From: Spirodela intermedia
Lineage: Eukaryota > Streptophyta > Magnoliopsida > Alismatales > Araceae
DNA length: 64,000 bases
Assembly: GCA_902729315.2 (NCBI GenBank)
Contig: LR746269.1
Span: 3,730,001 to 3,794,000 of the forward strand
Reading direction: 5' to 3'
The notes under the pieces were generated by a model. It did not search any database and was not told where the DNA came from. It worked only from the letters and a program-made list of their open reading frames with translations. Made by a program: the position numbers and the translations under genes. Of this stretch, positions 1 to 12,400 are shown one piece after another. Position 1 is the first letter of the stretch, and each line of letters opens with the position of its first letter.

Positions 1-371
1 GGAAATCCTAGGCTAGGGATCACCCCTCAGTCTCATCCGCGCTGCAAGCCTGGCGCACCCCCCGCCCCCCCCCCTCCCCCGCGGCTACAGAAGAGCTCTC
101 GACCGAGGCAGCCCCCTGGACACGGAATTCAGTGGACGCCAAAGGAGCGGACGGAGGATCGCTACTGCCGTCGGGGAGGCGATCGCTCCGTCCGAGGTTG
201 GCGTCTGCGGTTACTGCTTCCACGGAGGGTTACGAGGGTGGAACGGTGACCGTGGGCTCGACAATTTCGAAAATTCGTCCTCCCACCTCGTTCAACCCAT
301 TTTCCCTCTTTTAAATAAAAAACTCCTTGGGACACAACAGGAAAACGGCCCGACCCATTACCGAACCGGTC

Positions 372-410
<39 letters not shown>

Positions 411-420
411 GTCAAGCACA
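1..420. other. GC-rich island with CT microsatellite, possible gene edge
   Basis: The first 300 bases are far richer in G+C than the AT-rich sequence that follows. They are bounded by a long CT run (about 376-408), which reads as GA on the minus strand. In this window that combination is typical of 5' ends of genes, for example near 4520 and 36780. Several overlapping open frames of 60-85 codons exist on both strands, but none shows a domain I recognise and none can be chosen over the others. It may be the promoter or first exon of a minus-strand gene running off the left edge. This is inference from composition only. Confidence 0.3.
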
Positions 421-2952
421 AAGCTTACTACTACTTGTGGACCTCTGGAGATATTTGATCTTGTCCTTGAACCAACTCAACTAATCAGCCCTCATTAAAA
501 AAAACTATTGGTTTTTTTGCCCTCTTATTTTAAATAGAATAATATTTCGGTTCTCAAAAACTAATCAAGAATTCATGGGGACACTCTTGACTCCCCCTTC
601 AGTACAAAAACTATAAAAACACGTGAGAATTATACACATGTTAATTTAAAGTGATTAGGGATATTTTTTGAATATTTCAATAAAATAATTTTTTTCATCA
701 ATTTATAGCCTCCATTTGAAATCAACAAGAAGTTCCAATACAGAAGTATAGTGTAGGTGTTTGTCAATTTAGTTTTGAAAGTTTTAGGTTGCCTATAATT
801 AAAATATGGAGGCAGAGTTATTACAATCATGAATCCAATTTGTAGGATTTTCTAGAACCATAGATTTTATTACTTTTTATGTTTCAAGTAATTTATAAAT
901 TATGTGATTAAAAAAGCGTTGGGATAAAGCTAGTGGATCTCAGAATTGAGGCAGTTGGAATTGAAGATGTTATGTATGAAGTTGACTCCCTAACCTAAAA
1001 AAAAAGTTTCAAAGTATAGTTTCATTTAAATCCGGAAGTATTAGTTAACCCCTCTATAAGCTAGGGCAATATACTGCCATAGACCCCCACTTTCAAGTCC
1101 TTTTGTAATTCACTCGTCTCCAAAACTATGATAAAATATATTAGCATATGAGTTTTGTAATCAAATTTTGTTACCAATTTTGGTTTTTTCTTCTTCTAAT
1201 GGAATATCACCACTACGTGTTTGTTTTCATAGAAGTAAACTTCAGCTAGAGCTCCTCACTGATATTGTGAAGGATGAGAATCAATCATATACAATTATCT
1301 GATTTTAACTTTTTAAGCAGTTCGATAATTTATAGAAAAATCTCAACCATGACACTCTCTGTTTCAGCCACAAATTGCAGATGTGTAGAATCTTAGATCC
1401 CTTGATGACGCCTCTGTCTATTGTCCTCTTCCATACAGAACCATGAAGTGCGTGAAATGGCCAAATGGTTCTCTCTTCACTGTGATGGAAATGGCTCGTA
1501 ATTTTTTTGGCCAATCCCACGACGACTAGAAAAAATGCTCTAATCTTGATGTATCAAGAGCCTTGCCGAAATCAAGCTTCATGACCAGGCATTAATTTTC
1601 CCTGCAAATAGTTGACTGGTATTTATTTATCAAATTAGTTCATCGTTGATTGTTCAGCCATCATTTCCAGCGGTAATTTGACACCAACCATTCATAGGCC
1701 TGCTGGTCTCAGAAACCGTCAACCTCAACAGCTCCATTCTTCCTAAAGACAGCGAGACTTGGAGCTAACTTGTCTAATTATGAGAGACCTCTTCCCAACA
1801 TCTGTGACAAAAGGGTTCAGATCTAGTGGCGCATCCATAAACACAATTTTTCAAATAACGATATAGTGGATATTAGTATGTAGAGTGAAAGATAAAGCGT
1901 TCCAGACGTATCGAGATTTGGTGTGCCAATAGTTGGCTCCATACAAGCCTCATCTCCCCATGGCTAGTAATGATGTCTGCTTAAGATTGAATAATTTGAA
2001 CAAAGTTCAGGCTACGATCATTAGGGTTTCCACAGCTAGGTATATAGACTACTTTGGAAGCTGTTGGAGGGGGTTTTTCGTTGTTTCTTTCACTAACATA
2101 AACAAAGCTAAGGAGATCAAACAGTGTATAGTAAATGGTATAGTGCTAATCGCGAAATGCTGCATATAAGGAGAAGCAATCACACTCAATGGAAAGTGAA
2201 TATGGATGAAGCTCAAACCTCCTCGCATGATGTCTCCCAATTTTTCTAAGGTAAGTGTAATACTCCTTTTTATAGTGTAGGGCATCCTACTAGCTACTCC
2301 TCTCATATGCATCACATGAACAGTTAGAAATATCATGACATAAAACAACGGCAACACAATCCAAAAAATTATATTAATTCTTTTCCTAAACATTCGTAAA
2401 TGCCTGTTAATGCGGATGTGAGATCGTTTAGTCCATATCCGGTGTACAAATGCATGGGCAGAGTCATCCATGGGCAGCCAAACACAAGCTTTCCTGTAAA
2501 AATGCAAGATCTACTAGCAAAAGCTAATCATTCAATAATTTTTCTTTCCAATTAGAAGATGCCTTGTACATTTCAGGCATAAGATAAAAATTAGCATCCT
2601 TAGCAATTGATCATAAGATTCAATACGAAAAATAGAGAGTAGATGCGCCACAAAAAAGGTATTCGCAGAAAGGTGAAAAGGGATAGAGTTTAACAGTTTT
2701 CAATTTTCTTTACAATATGAAGATTAAATCCTCGTATCTATTCATATACAAAGTGTCCACAATAGAAGGATCTGAACATCATATAACCATAGCCAGCATA
2801 CTCAGTCTTCGCCAAATCCTAGAACTGTTCTAAGAGAAAACATATTGTGCCCATATTCACATTCTTCCTTCTCTACCGTCAACATAACATGCAAATCAGA
2901 CATATAATGGCTTGACATCCACAGAACACAAAAGCATCAAAGAGAGAACAAG
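421..2952. other. AT-rich intergenic DNA
   Basis: No gene is supported here. The only protein-like signal is a short reverse-transcriptase-like motif on the minus strand near 1527-1582, listed separately. A 152-codon open frame on the minus strand (2049-2507) has no recognisable domain and no homologous-looking motif, so it is not called. The part nearest 2983 probably includes the 3' untranslated region and terminator of the RING gene. Confidence 0.4.
1300..1590 (-). mobile_element. Possible decayed LINE reverse-transcriptase fragment
   Basis: On the minus strand, 1582-1527 reads MKLDFGKALDTSRLEHFF followed by a stop. The pattern KLDFxKAxD is the conserved A motif of plant LINE (non-LTR) reverse transcriptases, carrying a catalytic aspartate. 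Sequence downstream on the same strand (to about 1300) stays partly open but shows no further motif I can name. Stops and frame breaks mean that any such copy is dead. The call rests on one short motif. Confidence 0.35.
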
Positions 2953-2982
2953 ACAACGAAGGGAATATATCCTCTTTCCCAT

Positions 2983-4469
2983 CTAAGATCTTGAACTCAT
3001 GCTACAAGTGCGAGATAAAGATAAAGACAACAGTGGTACACCACCACTCACACCCATATCTCCATTGCCAACAGGATCATACTGCTTCCTGCAACCAGGG
3101 CAGCGACCATCAGCCTCAAGAATCCTCTTGTGACAGAAAAGGCAGAGACGGAAACCACAGCAACATGGAAGAAAGCTAGAATCTGTGGGATCCAGCTCCT
3201 CGTAACAGATGGGACAAGACGATGGCTGAGAATTGATTCCATGATGTGCCCACCCAACTGTCCTCTGACTGCGGTACCAAGTGGTGTTCAATGAAAAGCT
3301 GTGCTGCTTTCGGAGGTTTGGCAGACTTTGGGGGCGGAAAACATCATCAGACCTCCATGCCGTAAGGACTCTCCTTTCAGGCTCTGGTTTTCTCAGGATG
3401 CCATCACCGTTTTGAGACACCCGAGAAGCAGTTGACTCAGGAATAGCAATAGAATCTGCAGACTTCAGAGGAGATTGGCCCCCATCACTGGCAGTCAGGA
3501 TATCCGCAACAGCCTCCCAATCATCCAGACTCCCTTCTCCAACTCCTTCACCTTGGATGATGTCCTCCTCATCCTCCTCATCGTCCTCAGGGTCACAAGA
3601 AGCTCCCGAATACTCTTTGTCATCAATTCTGCTGGATAAGCATTCCTTACGTGAGGAGTTTTTCCCAGAGGCGCAAGCAGTAGAACTATTTTCCATGGAA
3701 TCCAGATCACTAACATTACATCTCATCGTTTGATCATTCTCTTCCATTCTAGACCTCCCAACAGGTGCATTTTGTTTGCCCAGCTGGGGCAAAGTCAGGG
3801 GCAAAGGAGATGCAGGAGAAGGGGACGCATGCACATTCACCACCTTGCAACTCTTGTTCTTGACTGCCAGAATAAAAGGAAAAAAAACATGAGAAAAGAC
3901 CATCGAACCTCGGCGTCAATTTATTCGTGAAAAAAATAAATTTAAAAGACAGTATGGATTAACGAAAAACAAATTGGTGATAGAATTCCAACCTCAAAAA
4001 AAGCCTATAAACCGAAAGGAAGAATTTTGTTCCCAACTCATCCACGATACAGATTCCTCTCGATCTAGACCAATAAAGAGGAAAACCAAGGAAAAGAAAG
4101 CACGAAAACAATAACGACCGGAGACAAAAAAAATAGAAGAGGGAAACTGGGAGGAAGACGCACTAGGAATCACAAACCTTGAGAAAGCCACTGCTCCCTC
4201 CTGGCGTCGAGTTTGCACTGCTTTAGTTTCGCCGACCTGTTGGCCTGGAGAACAAATGTTAAAGAATAAAGAGACATCACCATCAAGACGAACCCCAACG
4301 AAAACCAAAACAAAAAAGACATGCACAGAATAGCAAAAATACAATTAATCCAATAAATAAAAAGCGCTGATTAGCGTTCCATCCACCCCCTTACCTTCTT
4401 TTTCTTGCCGCCGAGGTCCTTGGAGACCGCGGGACCAGTTGCGTTCGCCGCTGCCGCATCGGAGCCCAT
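2983..4469 (-). CDS. NOT4-type C4C4 RING finger protein (3 exons)
   Basis: A probable E3 ubiquitin ligase or RING adaptor of 340 residues. Exons (minus strand): 4469-4395 (starts MGSDAAAANATG and ends in a KKKK run), 4244-4178 (a basic segment containing NRSAKLKQCKLDARREQ), and 3863-2983. Splice junctions are AAGAAG/GTAAGG, CTCCAG/GCCAAC, CAAG/GTTTGT and TGGCAG/TCAAG, and they keep the frame. Near residues 264-305 lies CPIC - x13 - CCC - x4 - C-LF-C - x10 - CPGC, with cysteines 264, 267, 281, 283, 288, 291, 302 and 305. This is the eight-cysteine spacing of the CNOT4/NOT4 RING rather than the usual C3HC4. An acidic stretch (DPEDDEEDEEDI) precedes it, and a serine-rich tail follows. In yeast and animals NOT4 works with the CCR4-NOT complex; this protein lacks a visible RRM, so that role is not implied. 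Family certain, substrate unknown. Confidence 0.88.
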
Positions 4470-4519
4470 TGTACCTCTCCCTCGTGCAACCTTCAAGGAC
4501 GCAGGCGGCAGAAATACAC

Positions 4520-4656
4520 CTCGAGAGAGGGAGAGAGAGAGAAGATTTTGGAGCAAGAGATCAAGAAAGAGGGGAGGAAGGGATTGCGAAACTCCGAATC
4601 AAATCCCTACTCTGTGCTGATGTAGGGTGCCAGAAGGGGAGAAGAGGTATTTATAG
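4520..4656 (-). promoter_or_regulatory. TATA box and GA/CT-tract leader of the RING gene
   Basis: On the minus strand 4656-4648 reads CTATAAATA, a good plant TATA box, about 180 bases upstream of the RING start codon. Transcription would begin near 4620. The resulting leader contains a CT-rich tract (plus-strand GA repeat, about 4523-4548), a common feature of plant core promoters and 5' leaders. The placement is inferred from motif and spacing. Confidence 0.55.
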
Positions 4657-4817
4657 TGGAAGTGGGATAGAGGCGTTACGAAAACTCCAGATAAACAAAC
4701 CGAAGGGCGGACGGCGGAGAAGGGAGGCCCGTAGGGAGTCCGCCTGGCGGGGACGTCGAGCCCAGTTGTCAAACGACGCCATCGCCCTCTTCCGGATCCT
4801 TAACGGGTTGGATCCAA

Positions 4818-5120
4818 TCTCACCATTTACTTTATCTCATCTTAAAAGCACTACCCCCGGGGAACAACTCCCCATGATTTCCTCTAAATTCCAATCACCT
4901 GCCTACTAGCGGTGCAATTGATCTAATTATCCACAGGTTTTAAATACGACAGAAAACCCTCCTATATCACCATTTACTTTATCCAAACATAATTGCAGCA
5001 CTACTTGAGAACAATTCCCACAGATTTTCTCTTCTAGTATATAATATTATAAATTTCAATCACCTGCCTATTAGTTGTGGAATTGATCAAATTATCCATA
5101 TTTTCTAAATACCACTGAAA
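4818..5120. repeat. Older, diverged ~147-bp tandem duplication
   Basis: The block beginning CACCATTTACTTTATC near 4820 is repeated from about 4967. Shared stretches include CACCATTTACTTTATC, GCACTAC, CAATCACCTGCCTA, GAATTGATCA-like sequence and a TCTAAATAC/TTTAAATAC segment followed by GAAAACCCT. The two copies differ at many positions, so this duplication is older than the perfect triplication that starts within its second copy. No coding potential is seen. Confidence 0.65.
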
Positions 5121-5723
5121 ACCCTATCCATTAGAACCATTAAATATTCAACTATATCATTCGATCTCAAATATGTATTTCCATGTAGAACTATATTAGG
5201 AACCTTACTCTTAAAGGTATTAATTTAGTTGATGTTAAACCTAGGCCAAGCAATTCAAGCTTCATCCAAATGATTTAATCTTGCTTATGAGGACAACATG
5301 TGTAGCATATTTTCTAAATACCACTGAAAACCCTATCCATTAGAACCATTAAATATTCAACTATATCATTCGATCTCAAATATGTATTTCCATGTAGAAC
5401 TATATTAGGAACCTTACTCTTAAAGGTATTAATTTAGTTGATGTTAAACCTAGGCCAAGCAATTCAAGCTTCATCCAAATGATTTAATCTTGCTTATGAG
5501 GACAACATGTGTAGCATATTTTCTAAATACCACTGAAAACCCTATCCATTAGAACCATTAAATATTCAACTATATCATTCGATCTCAAATATGTATTTCC
5601 ATGTAGAACTATATTAGGAACCTTACTCTTAAAGGTATTAATTTAGTTGATGTTAAACCTAGGCCAAGCAATTCAAGCTTCATCCAAATGATTTAATCTT
5701 GCTTATGAGGACAACATGTGTAG
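5097..5723. repeat. Three 209-bp tandem copies, apparently identical
   Basis: Copies occupy 5097-5305, 5306-5514 and 5515-5723. Each begins CATATTTTCTAAATACC and ends GACAACATGTGTAG, and I see no mismatch between them by eye. The first copy starts inside the second unit of an older diverged duplication, so the array arose by re-amplification of part of that unit. The unit is AT-rich and has no open frame of note. Perfect identity means either very recent amplification, active homogenisation, or an assembly artefact. Confidence 0.92.
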
Positions 5724-8700
5724 ATTGATGATGCTTTTCAAGATCCCAAAATTGCTAATTTTGATGGGAGAATGTGGCACTCAATAGTCCAAAGATAGAA
5801 TCCATTATTGTTCCAAATAGAGAAAAAAATCAGTCACACTTCATTGAAATTGAGATGTGTCCTAAGCTACTTACCATTTAGGTATCAAGTTTCAAATATA
5901 TCAAATAGATGACTAGTGTCTAATGTCAAGCAATGTGGTTGTGAATGGTTGCCATGAGTTGCATTTGATTGTAACAAAAGTTTTAATGGGAACATGCAAT
6001 CTATCTTAAGTGTCTTATTTTCTAATTTAGTTGTTGATTGATAAGTTTTCATTATCATGAGTTATTAATTAATTAATAATATATTTCAAGTCTTAACTCA
6101 TGATAAATAGACTTATATTGATATTAAAGTGAGAAAATATATTTTTAGTTGGTTAATATAATTTTTTGACTAATTATATGATTTAATATGTATTTATATA
6201 CTTTTATAATTATATTTTTGAGATAAAATAAAGATAACTAAAATAAAAATAAAAATATATTTAAAAAAGGGGCACATGTGTGTGTCACTCTCCTTCCACG
6301 TCACTAGTGGGGTAAAGAGTTGTCGTATGCACATGAGAGGACAATATTAATAAAAGAAAAATATATTACTATATATGTGTCTCAAAAATCAAAAAATAGC
6401 TAATGTGGGATTAAACTCACGCTAGTATACCTTAGCATGTTTCTATTATTTTTATATCTAAAATACCTTTGGTAATACCTCATGTAAGTGAGCAATCGAC
6501 AAGAGTTTAAATTCTACTAGAGTCAAAACTCATATTTTTATCTAACTAAATTATTATTTTTATGTAAAACACCAAACAACGATTAAGTCGTCATAATTAG
6601 TCAATCATTAGGGAAAATGTGATCTATACGATTTACAAAACATTGTTATCAACTACTGAACGATTTTAGATAAAAACATCGCTAATCTATCAAGAAAATC
6701 ATCTCTAATTGATTAATGAATAAATCATCATCAAAAGGAGGACGATTTATCGGAAGACAAGTCACCACCTCTTGAAAACATATTAGATGCGATGAAGAGC
6801 CTCATTTTGCTGTATGGATTAGAAGATGAAGCTCCTTAATACATGTCTCACCTTCATCCTACTTATCTATGTTGACTGAGAACCATCAAAGATTTAAAAG
6901 TCATTGTGTTTCTGCTATTTTATTAATTTTTAAATTTTACAAGAAAATTTAGAAATTAATTACATCATCTATATATAATGAGAGCTTTTGAGGTCATGGA
7001 TATCACATGATAATTCTCTTAGACGCAATAATCTAGTAATCACTACTCAATGTCGGAACTTTACCTTTCTTTATTTAAACTTAAATTTTACTTAAATTAG
7101 TGAGATTTTATTGATTTCAAAGTTCAAAAATTTTCTTCATTCAATTAAGATTCTTTTACTTTTTACAAATCTTAATTCGATCAATTAAATCATTTATAAT
7201 TATTTATTTAAGATATATGAATTATATTGATCAAGTTAATGATGTCATTTTGAAGTTCTCACTTAAATTTTTATTTTTTTGCAAATATTTAAATATATTT
7301 TAGCTTCATCATTTAGTCTAAAAATCACAAAAAGTCATATTATTTGAGGAAAATTCTAAAATATTGCAAAATATTATCTTACATTCTATGATCAACATGA
7401 AATTTCTCACTATTTTTGAGACCTTTTAGAAAATTATAATTAATTTATTTGTGTTAAAATATTTTTTAAAAATAAAAAGAAAATATTTTCAAAATTTATA
7501 AATTTAAAATTTATGTGATTTATTATACAATAATTAAGTCACATCATTAGTGTTAAGAAAAAGATAAGATGAACCTCACAAAAAATATCTTTTGATTACT
7601 AGGACAATGTTCAAGTTAATTAGGTTGTTAATAGCTGTACAACTTCAAAAAGCTTAATGTGTCACTAAAAGAGGATAGTTGTTCATCTCTATGAACCCTT
7701 TAAACTTTGTGTCCTTCCATACCTTTGGTTGGCATAATAGTCATAGGTTTTAATAATTTACACAACTATTACCTACAACTTTCTTATGACATGACATTTT
7801 GGATTCAAACATAAGCAAGAGATGATATTAGCATGACGCAAAAAAAACATGAAAATTCTTCTTGGAACATGCTAAATCAGCCCACCCAAAATTCTTTAGC
7901 AAAAGATTATAGATAATCAGTAGTATGTTATTTCTAATTAGTGTAATTGCAATGATATCTGGAACAATGTATAAAGAAAAAAACCTACTAGACAATCTTT
8001 AAAATGTAAAGAGGAATTCTTTAGAGGTCATGATCTTCCAAACTTTCTCATATGAGGGAATAAATTAATAAATATCCTTAAAAAGACAGTTAAGCTCAAC
8101 ATGAAATAGCATAAAAATATTTTTTTGTGATAATGTAGGTTTTTTCAATAAAATAAAATATACTTTTAGAGTAAGGATGCTTAAACAAAGTTATAACAAT
8201 GCAACAAGAAGTGAATGCATGAATGCATGTGAAGTGCAGTATTTTTATAACAATGCAACAATTTATTAAGACTTTTAAACTTGTATTTTTACTTCAAATG
8301 GTTGCTTTATCTCCTAAGTGTATGTCTTATTTTGTTAAGTTAAGGTTTTATCATTTTGCATAAAGTGGCACTACATGATGAATGTCAAATAGAAGAATGT
8401 GAATGTACTAATCAATGATTATACTCTTGCGACACCAACATGCATATTAATTTTATTATTAAGCTTTTATCATTCTTTTAATGCCTTGATTTGTGACATA
8501 ATAATAAGCACATAAGAAGCATAGTTAGTTGTGCAGATGAAGGATCATGATTCACATGCAAGATCTCCAAAGGAGATGGATGCCATGAATTAGAAAATGA
8601 ACATTAAAAAAATAAGTCACATTCATGGAGTGGACAAAGCTTGTGAAGATAAACCAGGGGCCATTTGTTGCATAGGTTTTCCACTTGTTTGCCTTGTTTA

Positions 8701-9100
8701 ATTCGGTTGGAATACACTTGATTGCAAAAATATATTATAGAAATTGGGAATCAAAATGAAGCACACATATGTGATGAATTAGTAAATTATGATGACAAAA
8801 ATATTCATTAACAACTTTACTACCCCATTTATTCTTTTTAAACATGTGCAAAGGTGAAACTACTGTGTACAACAAAACTTTCACCTTCTTCTCCTTCTTG
8901 GAACCGATGAAGTTGAGTTGCTAGGTGGTGTTAGCTACCTTATCTTGGTGTCCCAAAATTGAACTGAACTGGTGGGAAATTTGGGTTGAGTTAGGTGTCA
9001 TCTCTATCAACGCTAGAGTAGTCAAAATCTTCAATTCTCAAAGGAGCCATCATACTACTACAGAAAAGCAAAGCAGGTCAAAATTGGGGACTAGTGTGGA
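5724..9100. other. AT-rich intergenic DNA
   Basis: Very AT-rich sequence with many short A/T runs and a TTAATTAATTAATAAT palindrome-like stretch near 6065. No open frame with protein-like composition is visible. A segment at about 6110-6440 resembles 18470-18940 and is listed as a dispersed repeat. The last 350 bases before the DUF760 gene become GC-rich and are probably its promoter and leader. Confidence 0.4.
6110..6440 (+). repeat. Dispersed repeat, copy A
   Basis: This segment resembles 18470-18940 in the same orientation and order. It has an AT-rich part with GAGAAAA...TTTTTA, TAATTATATGATTT and a run of AAATAAAAATA. A CACATGTG...CACTCT(C/T)CTTCCAC motif follows, then AATGTGGGA(T/C)TAAA. 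The two copies have diverged strongly, with insertions and deletions between them. It is probably an old non-coding transposable-element remnant; its class cannot be assigned. Confidence 0.45.
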
Positions 9101-9494
9101 CCGTAGGCATCTCCTTTTAATATCATACACAGAACTGACGGTTTCCCAAGAGTCTCTGGTGGGCCCGTCTGATCCGGGGGTCCCACAGAATCGTACGTGT
9201 CGCGAGCCGAGGGCCGCTCACTCGCCGACGACAGTAGTGGATCGGGGGAGGCGCCCAATTTTGCGTTGTCTCTTATGGGGCAGGGAAGTGGCCGAGCAGA
9301 GCATAGCGCCCACCACGGGTGGCATTTTAGTAATTGTGGAGATTCTCTCGTCCTGGTTTTTGGATGTTGCGTCGTCTCGGATTTGGTCTGAAGGATCGTC
9401 GACCAGGAAGGCCTAGGGGAGAGACGAAGAGAGGAGCGGCGGCGTGGGAGGCCTCTGGTTGAAGGCGAGGAACAGGGCCTTCTCCTGCTCGGGC

Positions 9495-12400
9495 ATGTCG
9501 TCGGCGGCGGCGGCCGCCTCCGCCAGGGCAGCCTTCCTCCTCTCCCGTTTCCGCGACCTCTCTCTCAAGTGCTACCCTTCTGCCCCCTCGCCATCTTCCT
9601 CTAGACAGCTCTTCGGGATCTCCCGCAGAGATTCGGGGGGTCTCCAAGAGCGACGCCAGTCCTCTCCCTCTGTGTCCCGCTGCCTCGCTTCCGGTGTCGA
9701 CGGCGGCGGTGGTTTAGCTGACGATCTCGTGTCTACGGCTAGAGAGCAGCGGCGCCGTCGCAGAGAGTACTCGGCACTGGCCAACGTCCTCTGCCGTGTT
9801 GAGCCTCTCGATGTGTCCGTGATAGGGGAGGGCATCTCAGCGGCCGCCAAGGAGGCCATGAAGAGGACCATCTCTAGCATGCTCGGCCTCCTCCCATCTG
9901 ATCAGTTCCACGTCGCAATCAGGGTCTCCAATCAGCCTCTGGACCGCCTCCTGGTTTCTTCTGTTATAACTGGGTGAGTGAATTTTTACGGATCTTCATC
10001 TCTTATTAATTCCTGTTCTTTAATCGCACCAGCCCAAATGTATGGTCTGATTTGTTACTCGGTTGAAATATTTGTCTAGGTACACCCTCTGGAATGCGGA
10101 GTATCGGCTTTCGCTAGGGAGGAATTTCAAGAAGTATCCAGTTATTCCAGAACCATCCTTGGAACAGGAAGGCAGTTGTCAGCCTAATGTCGAAGAGGGG
10201 CTTTATGGGGATCGGTTCGAGGAGAAACTGATAACTCCTGAGACCTTGGAGGTTCCTTCCCCAGCTGCTTTGAGTTATATACAGAAGCTGGAAGCAGAAT
10301 TGGCTGCTAGTGAGAAGGTACTTTATAGACAAATACTGGTTAATTTTTTATGGGTTCTTTTCGTCGCACTAGTCACTACCACTTTTATAGGGAACATGAA
10401 GATGTAAAAATGAAAAATATTCGAACATTTACTTGCGATTGAGGCTTATCCTAGAAATTGAATTCCATTCGACTGTAGCTATGCCATTCTCTTTTGTGCA
10501 AAGTTGATGTCTTCTGTCAGCCTGTTCAAAGGCCACGATGGTATTTTCTGGTTATTCTTTGGTGAAAGTTGTATTCAGATACCACTCTCATTGTAATATT
10601 TGAATTTGCTTAAATTTATGTGAATAAAAATGTAGCTATAGATAGATTTTGCAAGTATTCAGCTGGCAAAACCTGTGGGCTTGATCCCAACAGTCTCATG
10701 TTTAAAGGCACCTGGTTATATAACTTACTACATCCTAAAGAGCTTTTGGACATTACTATCTGCTGTGGACTTCACCCATGTGATGTTTTAGCCTAAATGG
10801 GGTTGACAGTTGAATGGTTGTCTTTAAGGAACTGTGTCTATTGACATGCCTTTATTTCGTAGGGATAGCCAATACCTCCTGGGAAGCTGTGAGGAGTTTT
10901 TCTTGGATTCCTGATAGGAAGGAAATGGGCGATACTTTATTGGTTTCCTAATGCTGGGAAGCTTGGAGAGGCATTTGAATTCATTATTTGGATTCATCCT
11001 GTTGGCGGCAGTCAATCGCTGCATGAGAGAAGCTCACCTAATGGATTAATCACGTACTAATAATACTCTAGGAAGCACGCTAATTTCGCCTTTTTATGTG
11101 AGGTTTAGTTACTGTTTGGAATGCTCATAAGGTTGTTTGTTTTGATGATTTTCTGTAAACAATTTGAGATTTCCTTAAATTTTCATTAAATCATGATTTT
11201 TTATAATTTTCATATGATTAAAAGTTCCTTTGTTTACTTTCGTTTACTTGCCTCTCTGTGTAAGCTCTGTAATTTTTTGTGCGACCACCATTGTAGTTCA
11301 GTATCAAGATCAGTTTCTTTTGGTAGGTTATTTTATTCCTTGCTCATTTTTAGTTAGAGATCACTGCCTGCATTTGTTCTTTTACTGCGGAATCTTGTCA
11401 CTGGCTGTTTTAGAGCTAAATTTCATCTTATGTGGTATTTCTATTGGCCGGATGTTTCAGTCATAGATGATTTTATGTGTGAAGCTATTATCCATATTTG
11501 GGCAATCTTCCAGATTTCTTTCTTGTGGAACTATTTTATTGATGCTGCTTTGGGCTAACATTAAAGAAGTGATGCAAATGGATAAACAAGGATCAGATAA
11601 ATCTTGGTTCATTTTTTGATGGATAAACAGTGATCTTCCTCTTCTAGAAACCTCTCAAAACAACATCCCTCTCCTAGTTGCAGACATTCCTTGGAGTTCT
11701 GCACTTCCCTCTCCCTTATCTGGAGCGTAGGCCATCTTTAATGAGAGCTGTTGTTGGTGGATCATTGACCATTGATCCGTTGTTTCTTTTTGGGTCCAGT
11801 GGTTGCATCAATCTGATGGGAGCCACAATTGGACAGCTGGGTTATTAGTTCTGCTTGAATATGCCTTCCAACATACTTATCATCAGTCAATGAACCCTAA
11901 AAATCACATGTGTCGCTTGAGAGGCCACTAGTAAATAGGGCCTTAAGGTCCTTGATAGATGAACCCTTCCCTGAAGGACACTTGGGGGCCCTTATTGGTC
12001 TTGGGGTTACTATGTCTTCTAATGTTTTCAGTAGCTGATCTCTTAAAGTTGCTGCCAGAGGTTTGTCGCACTGCCACACAGTGGTTCCTTCAGAAGGGTC
12101 ATCATTGCCTCTCTGGCCAATGTAGGGTCCAGCAACCCTCTATCCTTTCAGACTCATGTGGAGGGAAAGGAGATGGACTGTTCCAGAAGAAGTTCAACCA
12201 TGCGCTGGATATCATTAATAATAAATAGTAATTGGAGATGGTCTTCAATTAAGCCTGCTGGTGGAAATTAAGGATAGAAGTGACATTCCCTTTTAAACTA
12301 TTTATCCTGCTTTTATGACGTTTTCTTATATTTTTCCTTTCCATATTTTCCTACTTCGGATTTTACGTTTTGGTTGCTGTTTTTAAATTGACAGATCGAG

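Noticed and set aside
2049-2507. 152-codon minus-strand open frame with hydrophobic segments
   Set aside because: No recognisable motif and no splice-linked partner. Long chance frames occur in AT-rich DNA, and hydrophobic runs are expected from T-rich codons.
8925-9416. 163-codon open frame just upstream of the DUF760 gene
   Set aside because: It lies in the GC-rich promoter/leader, overlaps another open frame, and its residues show no domain or family resemblance. Its composition follows the local GC bias.
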